The notes under the pieces were generated by a model that saw only the letters and a program-made list of their open reading frames with translations, was not told the DNA's origin and did no database searches. The translations under genes and the position numbers were made by a program. Shown here piece by piece: positions 42,527 through 51,852 of a stretch of 64,000 nucleotides of DNA; positions within the stretch are counted from its first letter, which is position 1, and each line of letters starts with the position of its first letter. Source of the DNA: Anabaena azotica FACHB-119 (lineage in GTDB: Bacteria > Cyanobacteriota > Cyanobacteriia > Cyanobacteriales > Nostocaceae); the NCBI RefSeq assembly GCF_014697625.1, contig NZ_JACJSG010000024.1, positions 1 to 64,000 on the forward strand, written 5' to 3'.

Positions 42527-43198
42527 TTGGTCAGCAGTCTTAAAGAACTAATTTATGAGCCAGAACTGGGTAATAGTGACGACCCAGAGGAAAGGTTTAT
42601 CAGTAGTGGAGTAAGTTGGGAAAACTATGAATCCCTGCTAGCCAAACTAGAAAACAACTCTCATTACCGTGTTACTTATTTAGATGGAATATTAGAGATT
42701 GTGTCGCCATCAATCAGGCATGAAAGAGTCAAAACGAATTTAGGAATGCTGCTAGAGCGTTTCTTCTACTACAAGCGCATTCGTTTTGTACCTATGGGAA
42801 GTTCTACTTTTAAAAACAAAGCAAAAAAAGCCGGTGCAGAACCAGACGAGTGTTACTGCATAGGGGAAGAGAAAAAAGTACCGGATTTAGCTATAGAGGT
42901 AGTTCTTACCAGTGGCAGTGTAAGTAAACTGGAAATCTACCGAAGATTAGGAGTTGCAGAAGTCTGGTTTTGGGAGAGAAACCAGTTTAAGTTATACCAT
43001 CTACGGGACAATCAAGAGAGTGAGTTTGCCACTGTTTACCCTGATACATATGGGTATGAAGCTTTGGTAAAAAGTGAGGTACTGCCAGAATTAGACATTC
43101 TCTTGCTAGAGCAATGCCTGACAATTTCCGATTCAATTCAAGCCATTGACGAATTTGAGCAAGGGTTAAAAGCCGCTTCCGAGCAAAAGCTGCTTTAG
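42527..43198 (+). CDS. Uma2-family (PD-(D/E)XK-like) protein
   Basis: The 223-residue protein begins at TTG with AGGAGA seven bases upstream. It has the family features YRVTYLDGILEIV, a histidine block (SIRHERVKTNLG), the ADE/E region GAEPDECYCIGE and KVPDLAIEVVLTSG with the catalytic-type Glu and Asp of a restriction-like fold. Cyanobacterial genomes contain dozens of Uma2 paralogues, often near mobile elements; their targets are unknown. It shares the operon with DUF433. Confidence 0.87.
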   Translation: MVSSLKELIYEPELGNSDDPEERFISSGVSWENYESLLAKLENNSHYRVTYLDGILEIVSPSIRHERVKTNLGMLLERFFYYKRIRFVPMGSSTFKNKAKKAGAEPDECYCIGEEKKVPDLAIEVVLTSGSVSKLEIYRRLGVAEVWFWERNQFKLYHLRDNQESEFATVYPDTYGYEALVKSEVLPELDILLLEQCLTISDSIQAIDEFEQGLKAASEQKLL

Positions 43199-43296
43199 CC
43201 GCAACCTCGCAAGAAAGGTGGGCGGCATTGGCTCTTGAAAGTTCTGCCATTGCTTACTTTTAACCACCAAAGTAAGCAATTAAGTCCTAAAGTTTC

Positions 43297-43477
43297 TTAA
43301 AACTCCAAATTTCCCTTGTAAACAAACAAAGTGTGTGGCACACCAATAATTAAATAACAACCATCTGCTGAAAAGGTCGCCCAACGCCAATCATGTGACT
43401 CATCCCAAAATTCAATAATCTGCTTAATTTCGTAGGAGCGATTTAAAACCACTAACCGCTCCTGTTGTGGTTCTAAA
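43297..43477 (-). pseudogene. C-terminal fragment of a beta-propeller-like protein
   Basis: On the minus strand the frame reads LEPQQERLVVLNRSYEIK, then EFWDESHDWRWATFSADG and GVPHTLFVYKGNLEF before a stop at 43297-43299. The FSADG-type repeat suggests a WD40/YVTN-like blade. The 5' part has been replaced by the inverted-repeat element at 43478. Confidence 0.6.
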
Positions 43478-43588
43478 GGCGTTGCTGAATTAGAATATGA
43501 AATCGCAAAATGACCGTCCTTTTTCTTTGTAACTTAGCGCCTTTGCGCCTTTGCGTGAGACAAATTCATATCTTGATTCAGCAACGCC
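43478..43588. repeat. MITE-like element with GGCGTTGCTGAAT ends
   Basis: GGCGTTGCTGAATTAGAATA at 43478 and TATCTTGATTCAGCAACGCC ending at 43588 are inverted repeats. The middle carries a GCGCCTTTGCGCCTTTGCG word. It interrupts the propeller gene fragment on its left. Confidence 0.8.
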
Positions 43589-43803
43589 GAATTTTTTATG
43601 TTCCTGATGCTCAACAGTTGAAAGGGGTGCGACTTTCTAAAGTTCTCTGTCAAGATGCACTTAATAAAATGTTATTCCTTTGTGCCTTTGCGCCTTTGCG
43701 TGAGCTTAATAATCTAGGGTATTAAGTGAATTTATATAGAGAAATGGTATCACTTGGATTGAGAGTAGGAAGTGAGGCGACAAATTACGAATTACGAATT
43801 ACA

Positions 43804-44103
43804 CTAATTCCAATCCTGCTCCTCCCGTTTCCCCCGACTCTTATAAATCCCCCCCACCTGATGTATCTGTCGGGTTTTCTCGAATAATTCCGATTCGGTT
43901 AACCCCCATTGTTGCAAAACTTCATCTAAGTCCTGTTGTATGTCCCTCGCCCCTGGGAAGCCTTGATAGCGGATTCTTAACCGAGCTAATTCGGCTAAAT
44001 CTTGGTCTGAGGGGGCTGGAGTTTGTAGAATATTATTTATGAGGGGGCGATCGCGGTTGTAAAGTGGGTGTTGTTGGTCTTTTCCGCCTTTTTGCTCAGT
44101 CAT
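43804..44103 (-). CDS. DUF3288 family protein
   Basis: The 99-residue protein has the cyanobacterial DUF3288 signature: KDQQHPLYNRD near the start, LAELARLRIRYQGFPGARDI in the middle and WGLTESELFEKTRQIH near the end. Family function is unknown. The last residues (YKSRGKREEQDWN) vary. It stands alone and is divergent from clpC, with a heptamer array between them. Confidence 0.85.
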   Translation of the reverse strand: MTEQKGGKDQQHPLYNRDRPLINNILQTPAPSDQDLAELARLRIRYQGFPGARDIQQDLDEVLQQWGLTESELFEKTRQIHQVGGIYKSRGKREEQDWN

Positions 44104-44503
44104 GGTTCATTCCTTTAGATAGAGAGTAAATTCAGTCAGAGTCTAGAGTCCAGGGTCTTGCCAACGCGCCATAATACCATCATGACGGCAACTACACCTG
44201 AGCCAATACGGCTCTCACCACTGTCGGTCAATATCAGACAAAGATACATTGTCTTTAAGAAAGTACAGAAAACTTTAACAGTGAACAGTCAACAGTGAAC
44301 AGTAAACAGTTAAATACGAAGGTGCAACACCACACCATACACCGTCAAAACTGATAACTGATAACCCTTACGGGTTCGCCAGTCGCTCATGGGGGAAACC
44401 CCCAAGACCGCGCTGGCTCACTGATAACTGATAACTGATTTAAGAACAGGGTGAATTTATTAAGTCGCCCAAAGTCCAAGCAGCAAGGGAGCAAGAACCC
44501 GCT
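44104..44503. other. clpC upstream region with nested repeats
   Basis: The 400 bases contain ACAGTGA/ACAGTAA heptamers (44279-44312), TGATAAC heptamers (44350-44365 and 44421-44440) and a GC-rich palindrome inserted in the middle of the TGATAAC array. The clpC promoter must lie in or upstream of this. Confidence 0.7.
44277..44440. repeat. Heptamer array interrupted by a GC-rich palindrome
   Basis: ACAGTGA-type units are followed by CTGATAACTGATAAC. A segment CCCTTACGGGTTCGCCAGTC and TCATGGGGGAAACCCCCAAG ending in CTGGCTCAC follows, after which CTGATAA units resume. The insertion splits one heptamer array. Confidence 0.85.
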
Positions 44504-46954
44504 ATGTTTGAACACTTCACTTCCGAAGCCATCAAAGTCATTATGCTCGCTCAGGAGGAAGCACGTCGCCTGGGACACAACTTCGTAGGAACAGAACAGA
44601 TTCTCCTGGGTTTGATGGGAGAAGGAACTGGGGTTGCTGCCAAGGTGCTGAGTGAGTTGGGTGTGACTCTTAAAGACGCTCGCCGTGAGGTTGAAAAAAT
44701 TATTGGTAGAGGTTCTGGCTTCGTACCGCCAGAAATTCCTTTCACCCCAAAAGTTAAAAGCCTCTTCGAGCAGTCGTTTAGAGAAGCTCATAATCTCGGA
44801 AATAACTACATCAACACAGAACATTTACTCTTAGGTTTAACAGAAGCAGGCGAAGGTGTTGCCGCTAAAGTATTACAAAATCTGGGCGTTGACCTCAAGA
44901 GTGTCCGCTCTGCTGTCATTCGTCGCTTGGGTGAAGACCCGACTGTAGTAGTCGGCGCTGGTGGTAGTCCCAACAGACGCACCCAAGCACCAACGACAGA
45001 AGAGTTTGGCAGAAATCTGAGCAAATTAGCTAAAGAAGGTAAACTCGACCCCGTAGTCGGTCGGGAAAAAGAAATCGAACGTGCAGTGCAAATTCTCGGT
45101 CGTCGCACCAAGAACAACCCCGTGTTAATTGGTGAACCAGGGGTGGGTAAAACTGCGATCGCCGAAGGTTTAGCACAAAAAATCATTAACCAAGATGTCC
45201 CCGACATTTTGCAAGATAAACAAGTCATCAGCCTGGATATGGGCTTACTGGTGGCGGGAACCCGCTTCCGGGGCGACTTTGAAGAACGCATCAAGAAAAT
45301 TATTGATGAAGTCCGCAATGCCGGTAACATCATCCTGGTCATCGATGAAATTCACACCTTAGTCGGTGCTGGTGGTACAGAAGGCGGTTTGGATGCAGCC
45401 AACATCCTCAAGCCAGCCTTAGCCAGAGGTGAATTACAGTGCATCGGTGCTACCACACTAGATGAATATCGTCAACATATTGAACGGGACGCAGCCTTAG
45501 AACGGCGTTTTCAACCCATCATGGTTGGCGAACCATCAGTCAACGAAACCATTGAAATTCTCTATGGTTTGCGGGGAGCCTATGAGCAGCATCATAAAGT
45601 AGAAATATCTGATGCGGCGGTAGTAGCAGCAGCCCAATTATCTGATAGATATATTAGCGATCGCTTCCTCCCCGATAAAGCCATTGACTTGATTGATGAA
45701 GCCGGTTCCCGTGTGCGCCTGCGGAACTCGCAAATTTCCAACAATAAGGAACTCAAGCGTCAACTAGCTGAAGTCAGCAAATCCAAAAACGAAGCAGTGA
45801 GATTGCAAGACTTTGACAAAGCTGGTAAACTGCGTGACCAGGAAATCGCCTTGGAAGCTGAACTACAAGCAGCATCCGCAGGACAAACTCCCAAACCCGT
45901 GGTAGACGAAGAAGACATCGCCCAAATCGTCGCCTCTTGGACTGGTGTCCCCGTCAACAAGCTGACAGAATCCGAATCTGAATTGCTGTTGCACTTAGAA
46001 GACACCCTGCACAAACGGTTAATTGGGCAAGAACAAGCAGTTACAGCCGTTTCTCGCGCCATCCGTCGCGCCAGAGTTGGGTTAAAGAATCCCAACCGTC
46101 CCATTGCTAGCTTTATCTTCTCCGGCCCCACTGGTGTCGGTAAGACAGAATTAGCCAAAGCATTGGCGGCTTACTTCTTCGGTGCAGAAGAGGCGATGAT
46201 TCGGTTAGATATGTCCGAATACATGGAAAGCCACACCGTATCCAAACTAATTGGTTCACCTCCAGGTTACGTAGGCTACGACGAAGGCGGACAACTCACT
46301 GAAGCCGTGCGTCGCAAACCTTACACAGTGTTGCTGTTCGACGAAATCGAAAAAGCGCACCCCGATGTCTTCAATATGCTGCTGCAAATATTGGATGACG
46401 GACACCTCACCGATGCTAAAGGTCGGAAGGTAGACTTCAAGAACACCTTAATTATCCTGACCTCCAACATTGGTTCTAAGGTGATTGAAAAAGGTGGCGG
46501 TGGTTTAGGCTTTGAATTTGACAACCAAGCCGATGCTAGCTACAACCGCATCCGTAACTTAGTTAATGAAGAATTGAAGAATTACTTCCGTCCTGAGTTC
46601 CTCAACCGACTGGATGAAATCATCGTCTTCACACAACTAACTAAGGATGAAGTCAAGCAAATCGCCGATATCATGTTACGCGATGTCGCCAGCCGCTTGA
46701 CCGAGAAGGGAATTACCTTACAAGTTACCGAAGCCTTCAAAGAACTAGTAGTAACCGAAGGTTATAACCCCAGCTACGGTGCGAGACCATTACGCCGGGC
46801 GATTATGCGCCTGTTAGAAGATTCCTTAGCAGAAGCCATGCTAGCTGGGGAAATTACGGAGGGAGATGTGGCGATCGCTGATGTCAACGATGATGGTCAA
46901 GTATACATCCGCCAGTCCAACAGCAGAGAGTTACTCTTGGCAAGCGTTAGCTAA
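44504..46954 (+). CDS. clpC: ATP-dependent Clp protease ATPase subunit ClpC
   Basis: ClpC is the Hsp100 unfoldase that feeds proteins to ClpP-type peptidases. The 816-residue protein has two N-terminal Clp_N repeats (1-145), two AAA+ modules with Walker A GEPGVGKTA (near 208) and GPTGVGKTE (near 546), an M-domain-like coiled insertion with a UVR-type motif (DFDKAGKLRDQE), and the LGF loop (GGGLGFEF) that contacts ClpP. The length is normal for cyanobacterial ClpC, close to plant chloroplast ClpC. A terminator follows at 47020. Confidence 0.97.
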   Translation: MFEHFTSEAIKVIMLAQEEARRLGHNFVGTEQILLGLMGEGTGVAAKVLSELGVTLKDARREVEKIIGRGSGFVPPEIPFTPKVKSLFEQSFREAHNLGNNYINTEHLLLGLTEAGEGVAAKVLQNLGVDLKSVRSAVIRRLGEDPTVVVGAGGSPNRRTQAPTTEEFGRNLSKLAKEGKLDPVVGREKEIERAVQILGRRTKNNPVLIGEPGVGKTAIAEGLAQKIINQDVPDILQDKQVISLDMGLLVAGTRFRGDFEERIKKIIDEVRNAGNIILVIDEIHTLVGAGGTEGGLDAANILKPALARGELQCIGATTLDEYRQHIERDAALERRFQPIMVGEPSVNETIEILYGLRGAYEQHHKVEISDAAVVAAAQLSDRYISDRFLPDKAIDLIDEAGSRVRLRNSQISNNKELKRQLAEVSKSKNEAVRLQDFDKAGKLRDQEIALEAELQAASAGQTPKPVVDEEDIAQIVASWTGVPVNKLTESESELLLHLEDTLHKRLIGQEQAVTAVSRAIRRARVGLKNPNRPIASFIFSGPTGVGKTELAKALAAYFFGAEEAMIRLDMSEYMESHTVSKLIGSPPGYVGYDEGGQLTEAVRRKPYTVLLFDEIEKAHPDVFNMLLQILDDGHLTDAKGRKVDFKNTLIILTSNIGSKVIEKGGGGLGFEFDNQADASYNRIRNLVNEELKNYFRPEFLNRLDEIIVFTQLTKDEVKQIADIMLRDVASRLTEKGITLQVTEAFKELVVTEGYNPSYGARPLRRAIMRLLEDSLAEAMLAGEITEGDVAIADVNDDGQVYIRQSNSRELLLASVS

Positions 46955-47313
46955 ATCAATCACATTGCAGTAAAACTGCGTAAGTAACTAATTTGGGCTG
47001 AAAAGCTTAGTAAAAATAAACCCTGGTAGAAATACCAGGGTATTCTTTTATCAAATTTTAAGTATATATTGTGCTTTATATAGTAAATTTGGGAACCATA
47101 TGTCATGTAAGACATTGATAAAAACCACCTATCTGTCTTTGAATGTAAAAATCAGTATCAGCGCGATTAAACCAAATAGTTCCCTCCTGCCTCCTGCCCC
47201 CTAACTCCTGCCTCCTTTGATAAAATCCTGAGAGCAAAAGCTTTCCTTGCCAGTCCCCAGTCCCCAGTCCCCTACTATATAAGAAAAAAAGAGGCATATC
47301 TCTCATTTACAAC
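46955..47313. other. clpC 3' gap
   Basis: It contains the clpC terminator and, at 47249-47275, CCCCAGT heptamers. A short minus frame over 47103-47306 consists of repeat-derived sequence and is not supported as a gene. Confidence 0.7.
47020..47049 (+). terminator. Rho-independent terminator of clpC
   Basis: ACCCTGGTA (47020-47028) pairs with TACCAGGGT (47033-47041) around a GAAA loop and is followed by ATTCTTTT. The GAAA tetraloop is stable. Confidence 0.85.
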
Positions 47314-47430
47314 ATGGTTAAGAAGACACATACTGACGACACCATTCTCTACTTACCGCTACTCAAAGCAGGCGTGCTGAGTCGGGCAATTACCTCTTAT
47401 TCACAGAAACTGGGGATTTTTCCACCATGA
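47314..47430 (+). CDS. Possible 38-residue leader peptide overlapping the kinase start
   Basis: ATG at 47314 opens a frame (MVKKTHTDDTILYLPLL, ending KLGIFPP) whose TGA overlaps the ATG of the kinase in the ATGA arrangement at 47427-47430. Such an overlap suggests translational coupling. The peptide has no known family. It could also be the tail of a lost gene. The ribosome site is weak. Confidence 0.4.
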   Translation: MVKKTHTDDTILYLPLLKAGVLSRAITSYSQKLGIFPP

Positions 47431-50201
47431 ATAAGAGTTTATCCTTGCTGAAAATCCGCTCACTTCCCTTGCAATTACTATTAATTGTCCCCTTTGTGTT
47501 GCAAATTTTTGGAGCAGTAGGATTAGTTGGGTATGTGTCATTTAAGAACGGTGAGAAAGCCGTTCAGGATTTAGCAAAGCAGTTGATGGAACGCACTAGC
47601 AGCCAGGTAAATAGCCATTTAGACTCCTATCTAGCGATTCCTCATCAACTCAACCAAATCAATGCTAGTGCGATACGTATGGGATTGCTGAATGTACGCA
47701 ACGGGCAAGACCTGACGCTAAATCAACGCAAAACAGTTGGCAAATTCTTTTGGCAGCAAATGCAGGCTTATGACGTGACATACATTAGCCTAAGTCTGCC
47801 TACAGGGGAATTTGCTGGAGCAGCCCGTTACGATGGGAAAACTGTCACTATTGATGATGTAGTCACCTATACGCCTAGTAAACCAGAAAACCTTACCACT
47901 TACCTGACAGATCAGGATGGCAATCCCACCAAAGTCACTGCCACCGGAACCTGGGATACTCTCAACGAAGTTGTTTACACCGAACCCATAAAAGCTGGAA
48001 AATCTATCTGGGTGAGAATCTATTCCTTCAACGATCCTGCCTATCCGCCCTACATTGCCGCATCAGCAGGTCGCCCAGTTTATGATGCCAATGGCAAGCT
48101 GTTGGCTACGGTGGCGGTAGATATTCATCTGTTGAAATTGAGTGAATTTCTCCGATCCCTAGATATTAGTCGTTTTGGGCAAGTATTTATTCTGGAGAGG
48201 AATGGGATGTTGGTGGCTAATTCTGCCAAACAACAGCCTTTTGTGGTCTTTAATAAGGAAACTAAACGCATCAAAGCCACCGATAGTCCTAATCCGGTTG
48301 TGAGCGCTTTGGCAAAGGATATTCAAAAGAGTTTGCCAAACCTGCATAGCCTAACTCATGGTGAAGACTTAAAAATTAAGTTGCAAGGACAGCTTCATTA
48401 TCTGCATATTACTCCTTGGCGCGACCAATATGGCTTGGAATGGTTCATTGTTACCAGTGTGCCAGAAAATACATTCATGGCACAAATCAACGCCAACACC
48501 CGAACTACAATCTTGCTATGTGTGGGGGCGTTAGCAGTGGCAATTGTCGTGGGCATCTTCACATCGCGTTGGTTAGCAATTCCTATTTTGCGTGTAAATA
48601 AAGCCAGTCAGGCAGTCGCAGCTGGTGACTTAGACCAAATAGTCACCGGAGGTAATATCCAAGAACTTAACTCCCTTGCCAATTCCTTCAACCAAATGGC
48701 AGGAAAATTGCGTGAATCATTTACCGCTTTAGAAACAAGCAAGGCAGAACTAGAAATACGGGTGGTAGAACGCACGGCACAACTGCAACAAGCAAAGGAC
48801 ATCGCCGAAGCCGCTAACCGCACCAAGAGCGAATTTCTCGCCAATATGAACCACGAACTGCGGACTCCACTCAATGGCATTCTCGGCTATGCCCAAATCC
48901 TTCAGCGTGATCCCGCCACCAACGCCAAACAACTCAAGGGGGTAAATGTAATTTATCAGTGCGCTTCCCACCTGTTAACCCTCATCAACGACATTTTGGA
49001 TCTGTCGAAGTTGGAAGTGCAGAAGATGGATCTCTATCCCCAGGACTTTCATTTGGCAAATTTCCTGGCTTCCACAGTCGATATCTGCCGCGTCAAGGCC
49101 GAACACAAAGGTGTGGAGTTTCATTACCAGCCCGCAGCCAACCTCCCCACTGCTATCCATGCTGACGACAAGCGACTGCGACAAGTGCTGTTGAATTTGC
49201 TCAGTAATGCCGTCAAGTTTACCGATGTTGGTAAGGTAACTTTCCGGGTGGAACCAGTGGATGTACTGATGGAGTCTGTTCACATCCGCCGCATTCGCTT
49301 CCAAATCAAAGATACAGGCATTGGTATTCCCGCAGATAAACTGGCAACAATTTTCTTACCCTTTGAACAGGCTGGGAAACGAGAACGCAATATTGAAGGT
49401 ACAGGACTGGGTTTGGCGATCAGCCAACAGATTGTCGAGAAGATGGGTAGCAGGATTCAAGTTGAAAGTGTATTGGGTCAAGGGAGTTGCTTCTGGTTTG
49501 AAGTAGATTTGCCTTTAGCTTCAGACTGGAGGCTAACACAGGCGACCGATGAAAAAGTTATGGGTTATCAAGGCGATCGCCGGAAGATTTTGGTGATTGA
49601 TGACCACCCGGAAAACCGCATGGTTGTAGTCAATATGCTGGAACCGTTAGGTTTTAAGTTGGCAGAAGCAAACAATGGACAAGCTGGCTTAGATACCGCC
49701 TTGCAAATGCGCCCCGACTTAATTATTACTGACGTACATATGTCTATTATGGATGGCTTAGAGATGACTCGCCGCCTACGTCAATTATCTGACTTTGCCA
49801 CCATCCCCATCATCGTTTCTCCCGCTACTCTCTCTGAGGTGGATATGCAGCAAAGTCTGGATGCTGGCTGTAGTAGCTTTTTCCCCAAACCCCTCGATTT
49901 CAATGGGTTATTGGCTGAATTACAACGACTTTTGCAGTTGCAATGGGTTTATGAAGGTTTGCCAGAATCTTGCCCAATTGCTAATACTGACGATGATGCC
50001 GATTTATTGCTGCCTCCGTTGGCAGAACTCACAGCCCTTAACACTGCTATTCAAGGTGGTTTTATAGGTGATGTGCAGCAGGAAGCCCACCGAATTAAGC
50101 AATTAGCACCTGAATATACTGCCTTTGCTAACCGGGTGCTGGAACTCAGCCAAAGATTTGATGATGAAGCCATCCTGCGTTTGTTGAAAAGAGCGGTGTA
50201 A
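47427..50201 (+). CDS. Hybrid sensor histidine kinase (Cache-HAMP-HisKA-REC)
   Basis: The 924-residue membrane protein has TM1 (about 15-35), a large extracytoplasmic double-Cache-type domain (36-350; TYISLSLPTGEFAGAARYDG, then VAVDIHLLKLSEFL), TM2 (about 355-375), HAMP, a HisKA domain with His476 (NMNHELRTPLNG), an ATPase domain (DTGIGIP, GTGLGLAI) and a receiver with Asp769 (IITDVHM). The C-terminal 130 residues may be a weak Hpt-like helix bundle, but I see no clear phospho-His. It probably senses a small extracellular ligand. It is followed after 165 bases by the REC-kinase at 50367. Confidence 0.92.
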   Translation: MNKSLSLLKIRSLPLQLLLIVPFVLQIFGAVGLVGYVSFKNGEKAVQDLAKQLMERTSSQVNSHLDSYLAIPHQLNQINASAIRMGLLNVRNGQDLTLNQRKTVGKFFWQQMQAYDVTYISLSLPTGEFAGAARYDGKTVTIDDVVTYTPSKPENLTTYLTDQDGNPTKVTATGTWDTLNEVVYTEPIKAGKSIWVRIYSFNDPAYPPYIAASAGRPVYDANGKLLATVAVDIHLLKLSEFLRSLDISRFGQVFILERNGMLVANSAKQQPFVVFNKETKRIKATDSPNPVVSALAKDIQKSLPNLHSLTHGEDLKIKLQGQLHYLHITPWRDQYGLEWFIVTSVPENTFMAQINANTRTTILLCVGALAVAIVVGIFTSRWLAIPILRVNKASQAVAAGDLDQIVTGGNIQELNSLANSFNQMAGKLRESFTALETSKAELEIRVVERTAQLQQAKDIAEAANRTKSEFLANMNHELRTPLNGILGYAQILQRDPATNAKQLKGVNVIYQCASHLLTLINDILDLSKLEVQKMDLYPQDFHLANFLASTVDICRVKAEHKGVEFHYQPAANLPTAIHADDKRLRQVLLNLLSNAVKFTDVGKVTFRVEPVDVLMESVHIRRIRFQIKDTGIGIPADKLATIFLPFEQAGKRERNIEGTGLGLAISQQIVEKMGSRIQVESVLGQGSCFWFEVDLPLASDWRLTQATDEKVMGYQGDRRKILVIDDHPENRMVVVNMLEPLGFKLAEANNGQAGLDTALQMRPDLIITDVHMSIMDGLEMTRRLRQLSDFATIPIIVSPATLSEVDMQQSLDAGCSSFFPKPLDFNGLLAELQRLLQLQWVYEGLPESCPIANTDDDADLLLPPLAELTALNTAIQGGFIGDVQQEAHRIKQLAPEYTAFANRVLELSQRFDDEAILRLLKRAV

Positions 50202-50239
50202 TCATCTAAGGAGTTAATCAGTTAGCAGGTTATATTGAT

Positions 50240-50292
50240 TGATAACTGATAGCTGATAGCTGATAACTGATAACTGATAACTGATAACTGAC
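50240..50292. repeat. TGATAAC/TGATAGC heptamer array
   Basis: Seven heptamers lie between the two kinases, mostly TGATAAC with TGATAGC variants. The same TGATAAC unit forms the arrays at 1-115, 44350-44440 and 62042-62110. Confidence 0.85.
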
Positions 50293-50366
50293 ACACCCAC
50301 TCACAGGTTTACGATAGTTTAGTTTTTCTACGTCGTTCTACTTAATATTAATTTAGGGCTGTAATT

Positions 50367-51647
50367 ATGTGTGTTGATTACTTGGCGCAGGAAAACACGA
50401 TTCTAGTTGTAGATGACACTCCTACTAATCTGCAAGTTTTGTTTGATTTGTTGAGTGAACAGGGCTATCGAGTGGCGATCGCTAAAAATGGTGAAACTGC
50501 CCTGCAACGTCTACAAATCTCGCAACCTAACTTGATTTTATTAGATGTGATGATGCCTGGAATCGATGGTTTTGAAACCTGTCAACGGCTCAAAACCAAT
50601 CCAGCCACTGATGATATTCCAGTAATTTTCATGACCGCTCTTTCTGACTCAGTGGATAAGGTCAAGGGTTTAAGCCTGGGTGCAGTAGACTACATCACTA
50701 AACCAATTCAGAATGAAGAAGTCTTAGCCCGTATCCGCGTACATCTGCAACTACGGAATGCCAATCTTGTCTTGAAACAGCGCACGAAGGAACTTAACCA
50801 AGCATTAGAAGACCTCAAGCAAGCCCAACTGCATTTAGTCCAGGCTGAAAAAATGTCTGCACTCGGTCAGTTGGTGGCGGGTATTGCACACGAAATCAAC
50901 AATCCCGTGAATTTTATTCACGGCAACCTGAACTATGTGAAGGAATATACTCAAGATTTGCTGGAGTTTGTCCAACTCTACCAAAAACATTACCCTCAAC
51001 CAGTGCCGGAAATCCAAAAGCGGGCAGAACAATTGGATTTGGAATTTTTGCAAGCGGATTTGTTAAAGATATTGGGTTCGATGCAGATAGGCAGCGATCG
51101 CATCCGTGATCTCATTCTCTCTTTGCGTAATTTCTCTCGTTTGGATGAAGCCGAATTTAAAGCCGTGGATATTCATGCCGGCATTGATAGCACCTTACTA
51201 ATTTTGCAACATCGTCTCAAAGCTAAAACAGATTTTCCTACTATTCAAGTCATTAAAGACTACGCTAAATTACCACAGGTGGAATGCTATCCTAGCCAAC
51301 TTAACCAAGTTTTCATGAATATTATCAGTAATGCCATTGATGCCTTAGAAGCGCCGGCGATCGCTTCCCCCACCATCACCATCCGGACTTCTCTCATCGA
51401 GACTAACTGGATCGAAATTCGCATTATCGATAATGGAGTTGGCATTCCCGAATCTGTCCACCCTAAACTTTTCGATCCCTTTTTCACCACCAAATCTGTT
51501 GGTAAAGGAACTGGATTGGGGCTGTCGATTAGCTATCAGATTGTCACAGAAAAACACGGTGGTAAAATCGATTGTTATTCCACTGTCGGGCAAGGAACTG
51601 AGTTTGTCCTCAAAATTCCCGTGTGGCATAGCGAGGTTAGAGGCTAG
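50367..51647 (+). CDS. Response regulator-histidine kinase fusion (REC-HisKA-HATPase)
   Basis: The 426-residue cytoplasmic protein begins with a receiver (Asp60 in LLDVMMPG, Lys of DYITKP), then a coiled coil (about 125-160), a HisKA domain with His175 (IAHEINNP) and an ATPase domain with NAIDAL, DNGVGIP and GKGTGLGLS. A receiver in front of a kinase lets one phosphorelay gate another. The kinase at 47427 is the obvious upstream donor candidate. The core is close to that of the PAS kinase at 18449 (shared DEAEFKAVDIHAGIDST). Confidence 0.92.
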   Translation: MCVDYLAQENTILVVDDTPTNLQVLFDLLSEQGYRVAIAKNGETALQRLQISQPNLILLDVMMPGIDGFETCQRLKTNPATDDIPVIFMTALSDSVDKVKGLSLGAVDYITKPIQNEEVLARIRVHLQLRNANLVLKQRTKELNQALEDLKQAQLHLVQAEKMSALGQLVAGIAHEINNPVNFIHGNLNYVKEYTQDLLEFVQLYQKHYPQPVPEIQKRAEQLDLEFLQADLLKILGSMQIGSDRIRDLILSLRNFSRLDEAEFKAVDIHAGIDSTLLILQHRLKAKTDFPTIQVIKDYAKLPQVECYPSQLNQVFMNIISNAIDALEAPAIASPTITIRTSLIETNWIEIRIIDNGVGIPESVHPKLFDPFFTTKSVGKGTGLGLSISYQIVTEKHGGKIDCYSTVGQGTEFVLKIPVWHSEVRG

Positions 51648-51852
51648 AAGAATTTATCATAGATAGAAACTGTTGTCTCAAAATGACCACCACTTTTTTT
51701 CTGTGAATAAAATCTTCCCATATATTGGAATACCTGATTATTAAATTTACTCTTAATATTAAGATAGCGAAAACTTTAAATAAAATATAAAAAATCTGTC
51801 AACCAACAATATGGTTTTTTAACAAAGAATGTAGGGCGGTTCTTACCCATCA

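Larger units (their letters stand above)
43199..43803. other. Gap with a decayed gene and a MITE
   Basis: Between the Uma2 gene and the DUF3288 gene lie a gene fragment (43297-43477), an inverted-repeat element (43478-43588), a weak coding-like remnant on the minus strand at about 43589-43680, and two GCGCCTTTGCGCCTTTGCG repeat words (43537-43557 and 43683-43703). No intact gene is seen. Confidence 0.75.

Noticed and set aside
43510..43725. Plus-strand frame of 71 codons
   Set aside because: It reads through the MITE and GCGCCTTTGCG repeat words, with no family features.
44387..44824. Minus-strand frame over the clpC start
   Set aside because: It is antisense to the strongly conserved ClpC N-terminal domain.
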